A stretch of 64,000 nucleotides of DNA, from the NCBI RefSeq assembly GCF_025753795.1, contig NZ_JAOWPS010000001.1, positions 1,426,001-1,490,000 on the forward strand, written 5' to 3'. Both the position numbers and the translations under genes were made by a program. Shown here in pieces: positions 19,466 through 27,539 of the stretch; the stretch's first letter is position 1, and each line of letters opens with the position of its first letter. The stretch is from Mesorhizobium sp. YC-39. Its GTDB lineage: Bacteria > Pseudomonadota > Alphaproteobacteria > Rhizobiales > Rhizobiaceae. The notes below the pieces were generated by a model. It made no database searches and had not been told where the DNA came from. It worked only from the letters and a program-made list of their open reading frames with translations.

Positions 19466-20227
19466 ATGAGTGAGAAAAGCATGCGCCTGGAAAACAAGGT
19501 CGCCATCATCACCGGCGCTGCGTCCGGTTTCGGCGAGGGCATGGCGCGGCGCTTTGCCGAGGAGGGCGCGAGCGTCGTCGTCGCCGATCTCAATGCCAAG
19601 GGCGCCGAACGCGTTGCCGGCGAGATCGGTCGGAAGGCGATCTGGACCCAGACGGACGTCTCGCTGCGTTCCGAATTCGACGAGATGGTCTATGCCGCAA
19701 AGAGCGCCTTTGGCCGCATCGACATCATGGTCAACAATGCCGGCTACACCCATCGCAACGGCGACATGCTCGATGTCGACGAGACGACCTTCGATCTGAT
19801 CACGGCCGTCAACATGAAGGCGATCTATCATGCAGCACTTGCCGTGGTGCCGATCATGGACCGGCAAGGCGGCGGCGTCATCCTGACCACGGCTTCCACG
19901 GCCGGCATCAGGCCGCGGCCCGGCCTTACCTGGTACAACGCGTCGAAGGGCTGGGCGATCACCGCGACCAAGTCGATGGCGGTGGAACTCGCGCCGAAGA
20001 ATATCCGCGTCAACTGCCTCTGTCCGGTTGCCGGCGAGACCGGCATGCTGGAAAAATTCATGGGCGCCGACACGCCGGAAATGCGTGAGAAATTCCGTGC
20101 ATCGATCCCGCTTGGCCGGCTCTCGACGCCACTCGACATAGCCAACGCGGCACTGTGGCTGGCGTCCGATGAGGCGGCTTTCATCACCGGCGTGGCGCTC
20201 GAAGTCGATGGCGGACGCTGCATCTGA
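19466..20227 (+). CDS. SDR-family oxidoreductase
   Basis: This 253-residue classical short-chain dehydrogenase/reductase has the cofactor glycine motif TGAASGFGEGMA (about residues 17-28) and VVADLN, where the acidic residue after strand beta-2 suggests NAD preference. It also has the NNAG motif, a catalytic serine in LTTASTAG, and the YxxxK pair in WYNASKGW. The C-terminus FITGVALEVDGGRCI is typical of FabG/glucose-dehydrogenase-like members. Substrate cannot be told from sequence. It is divergent from zwf. The start may be ATG 19466 or ATG 19481 (MRLENK), since the fold begins a few residues after the second. Confidence 0.85.
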   Translation: MSEKSMRLENKVAIITGAASGFGEGMARRFAEEGASVVVADLNAKGAERVAGEIGRKAIWTQTDVSLRSEFDEMVYAAKSAFGRIDIMVNNAGYTHRNGDMLDVDETTFDLITAVNMKAIYHAALAVVPIMDRQGGGVILTTASTAGIRPRPGLTWYNASKGWAITATKSMAVELAPKNIRVNCLCPVAGETGMLEKFMGADTPEMREKFRASIPLGRLSTPLDIANAALWLASDEAAFITGVALEVDGGRCI

Positions 20228-20356
20228 TCCGTCCGGCTATCTCGGGCCGCAATTTGACTTGAGCGTCCGGCGAAAGGCATAAGACGCTGAGATGGAACGG
20301 GCCATGGTTCTCACCGCAACCGGTGCCTTGATACGGGTTTCAGGCCGGCGCGGCCA

Positions 20357-21184
20357 TCAGGCGCCGGTCTTGATGTAACTCTTGTAGATCCAGCCGCGCT
20401 TGCCGTTGTAGACGATCTGGCACCATTGCTTGCAGCCCATCACCTGCACGGACGTCTTGGCGGGAACGGTGACCATGGCGGCTGCATTCTTCTTCGGACC
20501 GGTTCGCATGGTGACGGCCCTCAGGATGCGTCCGGTGGCGGCCGCCGCTGCTTTCCGGGACTTGGCTTTGGCTTGATCGCTGTCATCCTGCGCTTGTGGA
20601 TTCACGGCTGGAATGGCAGCGGTTTGCGCGCCGTCCGTGGCCGTCTTGCCCGGGGCCGCGACTTTGGCAAGCATTGTTGCCGCATCGTTCTTTGCCGCCG
20701 GGTCGGCGAATGCCGCCGCAGCGGCCGGCTTTTCAGCCGCCTGCCCGCTCTGGCCTGCCACCTGGCCGGATGTGTCAGTGGCGGGAGCGGGTGCGGTCTT
20801 TGATCCTGTCCAGCGGGGGTCATTCGGCGCCAGCGCCTGTACCTCGGCCTCCGCCGCGACCACCACCGGCGAAACCGCGTCGCCCTTGGCGGCGGCCCGC
20901 GGCAGTGCAGCGGCCGTTGTGGCCGCCGGGATGATCTTGGTTGTCTTTACCGGAATGGTCGGGACGGTCTGCTCGGGGCTCGCGACGGCTTGTCTCTCGC
21001 TGGCCGGCAATGCCAGCCATAGCGCAACCGCGGCCACGCCAAGCAGCGCTGCGGTGCCAAGCGCGGCGATCACCAGATGCGAGTTCGAGCGGACTCCTTG
21101 CCAGAAGGTAGGCCGCATGTCGTAGCCGAACTGCATCGCAAAGCGCCGTCGTTCCGGCATGCCGAAACTGAAGGGCTCTCTCAC
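20357..21184 (-). CDS. Membrane-anchored SH3-domain protein
   Basis: This protein of about 275 residues has a cytoplasmic basic N-terminus, one membrane segment (HLVIAALGTAALLGVAAVALWLAL, about 36-59), and a long Ala/Pro/Lys-rich periplasmic linker. A C-terminal bacterial SH3 (SH3_3-type) domain follows, with AVTMRTGPKKNAAAMVTVP and QWCQIVYNGKRGWIYKSYI. Such domains often bind peptidoglycan or act in envelope assembly. The frame opens upstream, but the GTG at 21184 is chosen because GGAGG stands 7 nt before it; an ATG at 21160 is the alternative. A 225-bp interval (21185-21409) separates it from puuB and shows no gene. Confidence 0.75.
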   Translation of the reverse strand: MREPFSFGMPERRRFAMQFGYDMRPTFWQGVRSNSHLVIAALGTAALLGVAAVALWLALPASERQAVASPEQTVPTIPVKTTKIIPAATTAAALPRAAAKGDAVSPVVVAAEAEVQALAPNDPRWTGSKTAPAPATDTSGQVAGQSGQAAEKPAAAAAFADPAAKNDAATMLAKVAAPGKTATDGAQTAAIPAVNPQAQDDSDQAKAKSRKAAAAATGRILRAVTMRTGPKKNAAAMVTVPAKTSVQVMGCKQWCQIVYNGKRGWIYKSYIKTGA

Positions 21185-21409
21185 TCTGCCACCTCCATTT
21201 GCGGGCCGATGTTCTTTCGATCTGTGCCGGAAAGCCGGCATTCGATCGGCATCGGTCCCCAAAAAACACGCGCGGGCAAGCCCGCAAAAGCCCCGCTTAA
21301 CTGCCCACGGCCAGCATCTTTTAACCGCGATTGTGGCATCACTGCGCCTTTTGCCAACGATTCTGCACCCTTGGAAGGTGTTCTGCCAAGGGGTTTCTGC
21401 AATCTGTGG

Positions 21410-22696
21410 TTAAATCCTGTCCCTCAAGGCAAACCAGTTGAGCGCAAGGAAGAGCAAAGGCGTGCGCCAGCGCCGGCCACCGGGAAAGGGCGGAATTTTC
21501 AAATCCTCGATCAGTTTCAGCCGGTCCCGGTTGCCTGAAACGGTCTCTGCATAGAGCTTGCCGAAGAAGTTCGACAGCATGACGCCGTGGCCGGAATAGC
21601 CGCCGACCGAAATCACATTGGGCATCACTTCGCGCACGAAAGGCTTCCTCGGCACCGTGATGCCGACATAGCCGCCCCAGCCATGCGTGATCTCGACATC
21701 CCTGAGGTCGGGATAAAGCTCAGCTATCTGCCGGCGGATGTGGATATGGATGTCCCTTGGATCGTTGACCGCGTAGATCTCACGTCCGCCGAACAGCAGC
21801 CGACCATCCCTGGATTTGCGGAAATAGCGCACGACGAAGCGCGAATCGTCGACCGCCTCGCCGCCTGGCAGCACTTTTGTATCAGCTCCGAGCGGCACCG
21901 TCGCGCCGATGAAGGAGCCGATCGGCATGATGTGCGCCGCACTTACCGGCTCGAGCGCGCCGCCATAGGCATTGACGCCGACCAGGCATTTTTCGGCAGT
22001 GATCGTGCCGTTCGGGGTCGTGACCTTGACCTTGCCGCCAACGGAGGTGATACCGGTCGCCAGCGTCTGCTCGAATAGCTGCGCGCCGGCCTCAGCCGCT
22101 ACCTTTGCCGTGCCGATCACCAGCTTCAGCGGATGGATGTGGCCGGTGCCGATATCGCGGGTGCCGCCGAAATAAGCGGTAGACCCCAGCCGCTCCGCCG
22201 TCTCCCTGGCATCCATGAAGGAGATATGCGGATAGCCGAAGCGGCTCGCCATGATCTCGGCATGCGCCTTGTAGTCGTCGACATAGCGCTTCTTGTGCGC
22301 CACCGACATCTGGCCCGGCATATAGTCGATCTCGATCCGGTTGACGGCGGCGAATTCCATGAGGTGCGCCTTGGCCTCCTCCGCCAGGTCGAACAGCGCC
22401 TTGGCGCGGGAAAGGCCGTATTCGGCCTCCAGTTCCTCGGCCCAGGCACGCTGGCCTGTCCCAAGCTGACCGCCATTGCGGCCGGATGCGCCATCGCCAA
22501 AACGATACGCTTCGATCAGCACGACATTGCTGCCGGCCTTGGCGAGATGGACCGCGGCCGACAGGCCGGTAAAGCCGCCGCCGATGATGACCACGTCGCA
22601 AGTCAGGTCGCCGTCAAGTCCGGAATATTCGGGCCGCGGTCCAACGGTATCTTCGTACCAGGATCGTCCCGGCGAAATCGGAGATTGATAACTCAT
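21410..22696 (-). CDS. puuB: Gamma-glutamylputrescine oxidase, FAD-dependent
   Basis: This 428-residue amine oxidase of the DAO family has an N-terminal FAD motif VVIIGGGFTGLSAAVHLAKAG (shown here only in part: GGGFTGLSAAVHL, about residues 36-48) and a GRNGGQLGTGQR flavin-contact region. A C-terminal GGYSGHGVMLSNFFGKLYAE closes the FAD site. It is assigned to PuuB rather than to another DAO enzyme because it starts 6 bp after puuA on the same strand. PuuA ligates glutamate to putrescine and PuuB oxidises the product to the aldehyde, with H2O2 as by-product. No puuC or puuD lies nearby. Confidence 0.87.
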   Translation of the reverse strand: MSYQSPISPGRSWYEDTVGPRPEYSGLDGDLTCDVVIIGGGFTGLSAAVHLAKAGSNVVLIEAYRFGDGASGRNGGQLGTGQRAWAEELEAEYGLSRAKALFDLAEEAKAHLMEFAAVNRIEIDYMPGQMSVAHKKRYVDDYKAHAEIMASRFGYPHISFMDARETAERLGSTAYFGGTRDIGTGHIHPLKLVIGTAKVAAEAGAQLFEQTLATGITSVGGKVKVTTPNGTITAEKCLVGVNAYGGALEPVSAAHIMPIGSFIGATVPLGADTKVLPGGEAVDDSRFVVRYFRKSRDGRLLFGGREIYAVNDPRDIHIHIRRQIAELYPDLRDVEITHGWGGYVGITVPRKPFVREVMPNVISVGGYSGHGVMLSNFFGKLYAETVSGNRDRLKLIEDLKIPPFPGGRRWRTPLLFLALNWFALRDRI

Positions 22697-22702
22697 GATC
22701 GG

Positions 22703-24139
22703 TCAGACGTTGAGCAGCAGATACTCCCGCTCCCACGGGCTGATCACTTCCATGAAGGTCTCGAATTCCGCCCGCTTGATCGCCGCGTAGGTCGCGGCGA
22801 AGGATTTGCCCAGCAGCGCGCAAAGTTCCTCGTCGGCCTCGAAAAGGTCGACGGCTTCGAGCAGGCCGCGTGGCAGGTCGATCTCGGCCTCGTTGGCGGT
22901 CGTCAGCACCGGCGGTTCGGCCTTGATCTTGTTGGTCATGCCGATCAGCCCGCAAGCCAGCGATGCGGCCAGCGCCAGATAGGGGTTGGCGTCGGAGGAA
23001 GGGATGCGGTTTTCGACGCGCCGCGCCGCCGGGTCGGAGCGCGGGACGCGGAAGGCGGTGGTGCGGTTGTCATAACCCCATTTGTTATTGACCGGCGCCG
23101 ATGCCGCCTGCGTCAGCCGGCGGTAGGAATTGACATAGGGCGCAAACATCACCAGCGCGTTCGGCACATGTTGCTGCATGCCGCCGATGAAATGGAAGAA
23201 GTCGTCGGTTTCCGAGCCGTCCTCGGCCGAAAAAATGTTCTTGCCGGTCTTCTTGTCGATGATCGACTGGTGGATATGCATGGCCGAACCAGGCTGGCCC
23301 TGGATCGGTTTAGCCATGAAGGTGGCATAGATCTCGTGCTTCAGCGCCGCCTCGCGAATAGTGCGCTTGAACATGAATACCTGGTCGGCGAGCTCGATCG
23401 GATCGCCATGGCGCAGATTGATCTCGAGCTGGCCAGCACCCTCCTCATGGATCAACGTGTCGATCTCCAGGCCCTGGCTTTCGGAGAAATGGTAGATGTC
23501 GTCGATCAGTTCGTCGAATTCATTGACGCCGGCGATCGAATAGCCGGCGCCGCCGCCGATCGGCCGTCCGGAGCGCCCGACGGGCGGCGTCAGCGGGTAG
23601 TCCGGGTCGGGATTCTTGCGCACCAGGTAGAATTCGATTTCGGGCGCCACCACCGGCTTCAGCCCGCGCTTGTCGTAAGCCGCAAGCACACGCCGTAGCA
23701 CGTTGCGCGGCGTGAATTCGACCGAGCGGCCGTCCTGGTGGACGAGGTCGCAAATGACCGCTGCCGTCGGATCCTCTTCCCATGGAACCACGGTCAAGGT
23801 CGAAAGATCCGGCATCAGCTTGAGGTCGCCGTCGTCTTCCGGATAGTGGAAGCCGTTGCCGTCCTCCGGATAGCCGCCGGAGATCGTTGTCATGAACACC
23901 GCCGAGGGCAGCGCCAACGAAGTGTTGGAAGTGAATTTCTTCGACGGCATCATCTTGCCGCGCGCAACACCGGCCTGGTCGGGCGTGATGCATTCGATGT
24001 CTTCGATGCCGCGCCATTCCAGCCAGGCGCTGACCTCCTTCCAGTTTTTCACGCCACGTTGATTTTTCACGAACGCAGGCGTGCGGGCACGTCCTCCGCG
24101 GCTCGACGGACGGACTTCCTTTTTTGCAGGCGGCATCAT
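22703..24139 (-). CDS. puuA: Gamma-glutamylputrescine synthetase (glutamine synthetase family)
   Basis: This 478-residue member of the glutamine synthetase superfamily carries the glutamate/metal motif VAPEIEFYLV (about residue 167), HEEGAGQLEINL (about 246) and GSAMHIHQSI (about 297), plus the ATP-site segment VNNKWGYDNRTTAFRVP. It lacks the adenylylation-site context of GlnA and has an N-terminal basic extension. Together with puuB this indicates putrescine-glutamate ligation, the first step of putrescine degradation. Tandem ATGs stand at 24139 and 24136. It is divergent from the HAD gene across 156 bp. Alternative substrates (other polyamines, ethanolamine) are possible for this family. 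Confidence 0.87.
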   Translation of the reverse strand: MMPPAKKEVRPSSRGGRARTPAFVKNQRGVKNWKEVSAWLEWRGIEDIECITPDQAGVARGKMMPSKKFTSNTSLALPSAVFMTTISGGYPEDGNGFHYPEDDGDLKLMPDLSTLTVVPWEEDPTAAVICDLVHQDGRSVEFTPRNVLRRVLAAYDKRGLKPVVAPEIEFYLVRKNPDPDYPLTPPVGRSGRPIGGGAGYSIAGVNEFDELIDDIYHFSESQGLEIDTLIHEEGAGQLEINLRHGDPIELADQVFMFKRTIREAALKHEIYATFMAKPIQGQPGSAMHIHQSIIDKKTGKNIFSAEDGSETDDFFHFIGGMQQHVPNALVMFAPYVNSYRRLTQAASAPVNNKWGYDNRTTAFRVPRSDPAARRVENRIPSSDANPYLALAASLACGLIGMTNKIKAEPPVLTTANEAEIDLPRGLLEAVDLFEADEELCALLGKSFAATYAAIKRAEFETFMEVISPWEREYLLLNV

Positions 24140-24295
24140 TCACCAGATTAGGTTTGCGGATTTTGGAGTATAGCCGGGGCCGGTGATGGAAGGGAAGGGG
24201 AGCTTGCCGGTATCGTCTGCGCAGTTGAAAATCGCTCCAGGCAGCTTAGGTTCGACCTCTCGCGAATTAATGTCCCAGTTTCAGTTTAACATCGA

Positions 24296-25012
24296 ATGCA
24301 GAACAATCCCCAATTGACCACGATCGGCTTCGACGCCGACGACACGCTCTGGCAGAACGAGCAGTTCTTCCGCATGACCGAGAAGCGCTTTGCCGCTCTG
24401 CTCGCCGACCACGCCGAGGAGTGGCACATCTCGGCAAGGCTGCTGGAGGCGGAGAGGCGCAACCTCGCAATCTACGGCTTCGGCATCAAAGGATTTACCC
24501 TGTCGATGATCGAGACGGCGATCGAGATCACCGAAGGTCGCGCGCCGGCCTCGGTCATCGCCGAAATTCTTGCCGCTGGCCGCGACATGCTCAGCCATCC
24601 GATCGAGGCGTTGCCTCATGCGCGCGAAACCGTGGAAGAGCTGGCAGGTGCGTACCGCCTGGTGCTGATCACCAAGGGCGACCTCTTCGACCAGGAGCGG
24701 AAGCTGGCGCAATCAGGCTTGGGGGATCTGTTCGATGCGGTCGAGATCGTCAGCGACAAGAGCGCGGCCACCTATACCAGGATCTTTGCCCACCACGGCG
24801 ATGGTCCGGAAAAAAGCATGATGGTTGGCAACTCGCTGAAGTCGGACGTGGTGCCGGCCATCGAGGCCGGCGGTTGGGGCATCCACGTGCCGCATGAACT
24901 GACTTGGGTGCTGGAGCATGTCGAGCCGCCGGTTGCAGCACCTCGCTTCCGCCAGATTGCCGATCTGTCGAAACTGCCCGGGCTGATCGAAAGCATCGGG
25001 AAGGCAGGTTGA
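24296..25012 (+). CDS. HAD-superfamily hydrolase
   Basis: This 238-residue phosphatase-like protein has HAD motif I as TIGFDADDTLWQNE (about residues 9-22, the two catalytic aspartates in DADDT). Motif II threonine is in LVLITKGD, the motif III lysine is near SDKSA, and motif IV is MMVGNSLKSDVVPAIEAGG. The helical cap follows motif I, as in the YjjG/phosphoglycolate-phosphatase subgroup. The substrate is unknown. Its position opposite puuA does not reveal a role. ATG 24296 lies directly before the homology; the ribosome site is weak. Confidence 0.82.
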   Translation: MQNNPQLTTIGFDADDTLWQNEQFFRMTEKRFAALLADHAEEWHISARLLEAERRNLAIYGFGIKGFTLSMIETAIEITEGRAPASVIAEILAAGRDMLSHPIEALPHARETVEELAGAYRLVLITKGDLFDQERKLAQSGLGDLFDAVEIVSDKSAATYTRIFAHHGDGPEKSMMVGNSLKSDVVPAIEAGGWGIHVPHELTWVLEHVEPPVAAPRFRQIADLSKLPGLIESIGKAG

Positions 25013-25018
25013 AGGTAG

Positions 25019-25408
25019 CTAACTGCGTCCGAGTTCGATCAGGTGGTCGATCACCGGCTGCAGCCGTTCGGGTGTGATCGGCTTGACCACCACCGCGTCG
25101 ATGACGCTGGACAGACCCAAGCTCTCGGGTGTGCCATTCTTGGTTGAAAGCAGGATTACCGAAGGGAGCGACTTGCCTGACGTCCGCCGCAGCGCGCCGA
25201 TACCGGACAGCAGCGCGTCGCAGTCCTTGTTATCAGCTCCACCATCGAGAACGACAGTGCCGGGAATGGGCGATCGCAACGCCGTTGCGGCCGTTTCGGG
25301 CGATTCCGAGATCGGTTTCAGCCCGGACCGTTCAACGATCTTCGAAACCACCACCCGGTTGATCGGCGATTTTCCAACGACGAGCACGCGGGTAAAGTCC
25401 GTGAGCAT
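25019..25408 (-). CDS. Receiver-like single-domain protein, degenerate
   Basis: This 129-residue protein has the alpha/beta order of a response-regulator receiver. The strand TRVLVVGKSPINRVVVSKIV opens it, the phosphorylation-site loop reads TVVLDGGADN, the switch position is VILLST, and the conserved lysine-proline pair is VVVKPITPE. The two acidic residues normally found after strand 1 are replaced by GKS, so Mg-dependent phosphorylation is doubtful even though an Asp sits at the acceptor position. The ATG at 25408 has GGGGGAG 7 nt upstream; the frame is open further up. It is convergent with the HAD gene at 6 bp. No output domain and no kinase lie nearby. Confidence 0.7.
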   Translation of the reverse strand: MLTDFTRVLVVGKSPINRVVVSKIVERSGLKPISESPETAATALRSPIPGTVVLDGGADNKDCDALLSGIGALRRTSGKSLPSVILLSTKNGTPESLGLSSVIDAVVVKPITPERLQPVIDHLIELGRS

Positions 25409-25649
25409 CTGGGACTCCCCCTTCCGGCTCACCAAAGTCAGGTGGCTTGCAGTCTTGGTCTCGCGATTCATGGGGCGCATAGGCAGGACAGCACTCGTCT
25501 CTGTTTCAATGCAGAGTTGAAATCAGAGCGACAATTGGCGTGAGATCGCGTCCCATGTCAAGTTGAAACGGCAGGTTTCGAAGAGGCCGACACAGTCGAT
25601 TAAATATAAGTTAAATCTTTACCTATGGGTCGGCGGTGAAGGATTGTAC

Positions 25650-25687
25650 AAAACGAAAATCACCTGCGCGGAAAATCACGCAGGTGA
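25650..25687 (-). terminator. Terminator after the small gene at 25710
   Basis: A perfect 9-bp stem, TCACCTGCG / CGCAGGTGA, encloses a 10-nt loop. On the minus strand it is followed by TTTTCGTTTT. It lies 22 bp past the stop of the small conserved gene and would end the aceA transcript. Confidence 0.85.
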
Positions 25688-25709
25688 AGTCGTTCCGACC
25701 GGATTTCGA

Positions 25710-25952
25710 TCAGCCCTGGCTCCGCTGCGTGACGATCACCGGGATCAGCAGGTCGCCCCAATTGCCGTCGCCGCCATGGTGTCTTGCCGAGCGCACGAGC
25801 TCCACCGAGACACCGGCCTCGACAGCTTTCATGACGGATTGGTTGAGCCTATGCAGATCGTTCGCCAGCATGCGTATGGTCGCCTGCTGGTCGACACTCA
25901 TGGTGGTGGCCTGCTCTTCGGCCCGTTCCTTGACGCGACTGATCGATGCCAT
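25710..25952 (-). CDS. Small conserved hypothetical protein downstream of aceA
   Basis: This 80-residue soluble, mostly helical protein has a central helix (QATIRMLANDLHRLNQSVMK) and a C-terminal GDGNWGDLLIPVIVTQR stretch. The ATG at 25952 has AGGGAGAAG before it. It lies 51 bp after the aceA stop on the same strand and is closed by a strong terminator, so it is probably the second gene of the aceA transcript. I do not recognise a named family. A similar small protein next to isocitrate lyase in other rhizobia would fit, but I cannot check this. Confidence 0.75.
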   Translation of the reverse strand: MASISRVKERAEEQATTMSVDQQATIRMLANDLHRLNQSVMKAVEAGVSVELVRSARHHGGDGNWGDLLIPVIVTQRSQG

Positions 25953-26003
25953 TGGTCTTCTCCCTGAGTCCTTAGGGGCGTTTTCTCTGTTGTTGCGTTC
26001 CTG

Positions 26004-27293
26004 CTATTCCGCGGCCGGCTTAAACTGGGCGTGCTCGGTCGATTCATGCATGGCCGTGGTCGAGGACCGGCCGCCGGTGATCGCCATCGACACGGCGTCG
26101 AAGTAACCGGTGCCGACCTCGCGCTGATGCTTGGTCGCCGTGTAGCCATGGGCTTCGGCCGCGAACTCGGCTTCCTGCAACTCGGAATAGGCAGCCATCT
26201 GTCGTGCCTTGTAGCCGCGGGCGAGCTCGAACATGCCGAAATTGAGCTGGTGGAAACCGGCCAGCGTGATGAACTGGAATTTGTAACCCATGGCGCCGAG
26301 CTCCCTCTGGAACTTGGCGATCGTGGCGTCGTCGAGGTTCTTCTTCCAGTTGAACGACGGCGAGCAATTATAGGCGAGCAGCTTGCCCGGATGGTGCTTG
26401 CGAACGCCCTCGGCGAATTTTTTGGCCTGCGCCAGATCGGGCTTCGAGGTTTCGCACCAGATCAGGTCCGCATGAGGCGCGTAGGCGATCGCCCGCGCAA
26501 TGCAGGGCTCGATGCCGTTCCTGACTTGATAAAAGCCCTCCACCGTGCGGCCGGCGTCATAGTCGACGAAGGGCTGGTCGCGCTCGTCGATGTCTGAGGT
26601 GAGCAGCTTTGCCGCTTCGGCGTCAGTGCGGGCGACAACCAGCGTCGGCGTGCCCATCACGTCGGCGGCAAGCCTCGCGGCGTTGAGGTTGCGGATATGC
26701 GCGGCGGTCGGGATCAGCACCTTGCCGCCGAGATGACCGCATTTCTTTTCCGATGCCAATTGGTCCTCATAATGGACACCGGCGGCACCCGCCTCGATGA
26801 AGGCCTTCATGATCTCGAAGGCATTGAGCGGGCCGCCGAAGCCGGCCTCCGCATCGGCAACGATCGGCGCGAACCAGGTGTCGACCGAAAGCCCCTTGCC
26901 TTCGGAGGTCTCGATCTGGTCGGCGCGCTGCAGCGTGCGGTTGATGCGCTTGACCAGTTCAGGCGCGGCATTGGCCGGATAGAGCGACTGATCCGGATAC
27001 ATGGCGGATGCGGTGTTGGCATCGGCTGCGACCTGCCACCCGGACAGATAGATTGCCTTCAGGCCGGCCCGCACCTGCTGCATTGCCTGGTTGCCCGACA
27101 TGGCGCCGAGCGCGTTGACGAAATCCTCCTCGTGGATGAGCTTCCACAACCGGTTGGCGCCCATTTCGGCGAGGCTCTGCCGGATCTGGACGGAACCGCG
27201 CAACCGCTTCACATCCTGCGGCGAATAGGGCCGTTCGATACCGTCGAAGCGGCCTTCCGGCGCGGAGGGAACGAGGTTGTAAAAATCAGTCAT
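26004..27293 (-). CDS. aceA: Isocitrate lyase
   Basis: This 429-residue enzyme cleaves isocitrate to glyoxylate and succinate and so opens the glyoxylate shunt for growth on acetate, fatty acids or PHB products. The active-site signature [11 protein letters not shown] lies at about 182-192, with the catalytic cysteine. Metal and substrate segments [12 protein letters not shown] (about 144) and [11 protein letters not shown] (about 345) are also present. Length fits the short bacterial class. It is divergent from an XRE-type regulator, and the 246-bp interval between them carries repeated TGTAAA boxes. Confidence 0.97.
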   Translation of the reverse strand: MTDFYNLVPSAPEGRFDGIERPYSPQDVKRLRGSVQIRQSLAEMGANRLWKLIHEEDFVNALGAMSGNQAMQQVRAGLKAIYLSGWQVAADANTASAMYPDQSLYPANAAPELVKRINRTLQRADQIETSEGKGLSVDTWFAPIVADAEAGFGGPLNAFEIMKAFIEAGAAGVHYEDQLASEKKCGHLGGKVLIPTAAHIRNLNAARLAADVMGTPTLVVARTDAEAAKLLTSDIDERDQPFVDYDAGRTVEGFYQVRNGIEPCIARAIAYAPHADLIWCETSKPDLAQAKKFAEGVRKHHPGKLLAYNCSPSFNWKKNLDDATIAKFQRELGAMGYKFQFITLAGFHQLNFGMFELARGYKARQMAAYSELQEAEFAAEAHGYTATKHQREVGTGYFDAVSMAITGGRSSTTAMHESTEHAQFKPAAE

Positions 27294-27372
27294 TGATCAC
27301 TCCGAATGGGTCTGTGTCGAGCTTTAAAGACGCCAAGTCATAGAAAACTTCGCGCCGCCGTATGTGACATCA

Positions 27373-27533
27373 TTTACATTTCATCGCAAAATTGGCCAGA
27401 AGATCTAAGTGATAGGCCGAAAAATAAGGGAAAATCTGTATTGCGTTTGACAGCGTGCGGCTGTAAATTTGTAAATATTGTAAAAGCTCAGTTCGCAAAT
27501 CGAAATGAACCCCTCGTTGTAAATTCGTGTAAA
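27373..27533. promoter_or_regulatory. TGTAAA repeat cluster in the aceA / regulator interval
   Basis: Five TGTAAA hexamers lie at 27462-27467, 27470-27475, 27479-27484, 27518-27523 and 27528-27533, and an inverted copy (TTTACA) lies at 27373-27378. Spacing of about 8-10 bp between neighbours would put copies on one face of the helix. The last two stand directly before the regulator start at 27540. This is a candidate operator for the divergent ScfR/RamB-like regulator, covering its own promoter and that of aceA. Confidence 0.6.
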
Positions 27534-27539
27534 GAGAAT

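Noticed and set aside
22133..23698. A 521-codon plus-strand open frame across puuB and puuA
   Set aside because: It spans two genes with full catalytic motifs on the other strand and crosses their junction; the product is a typical antisense sequence.
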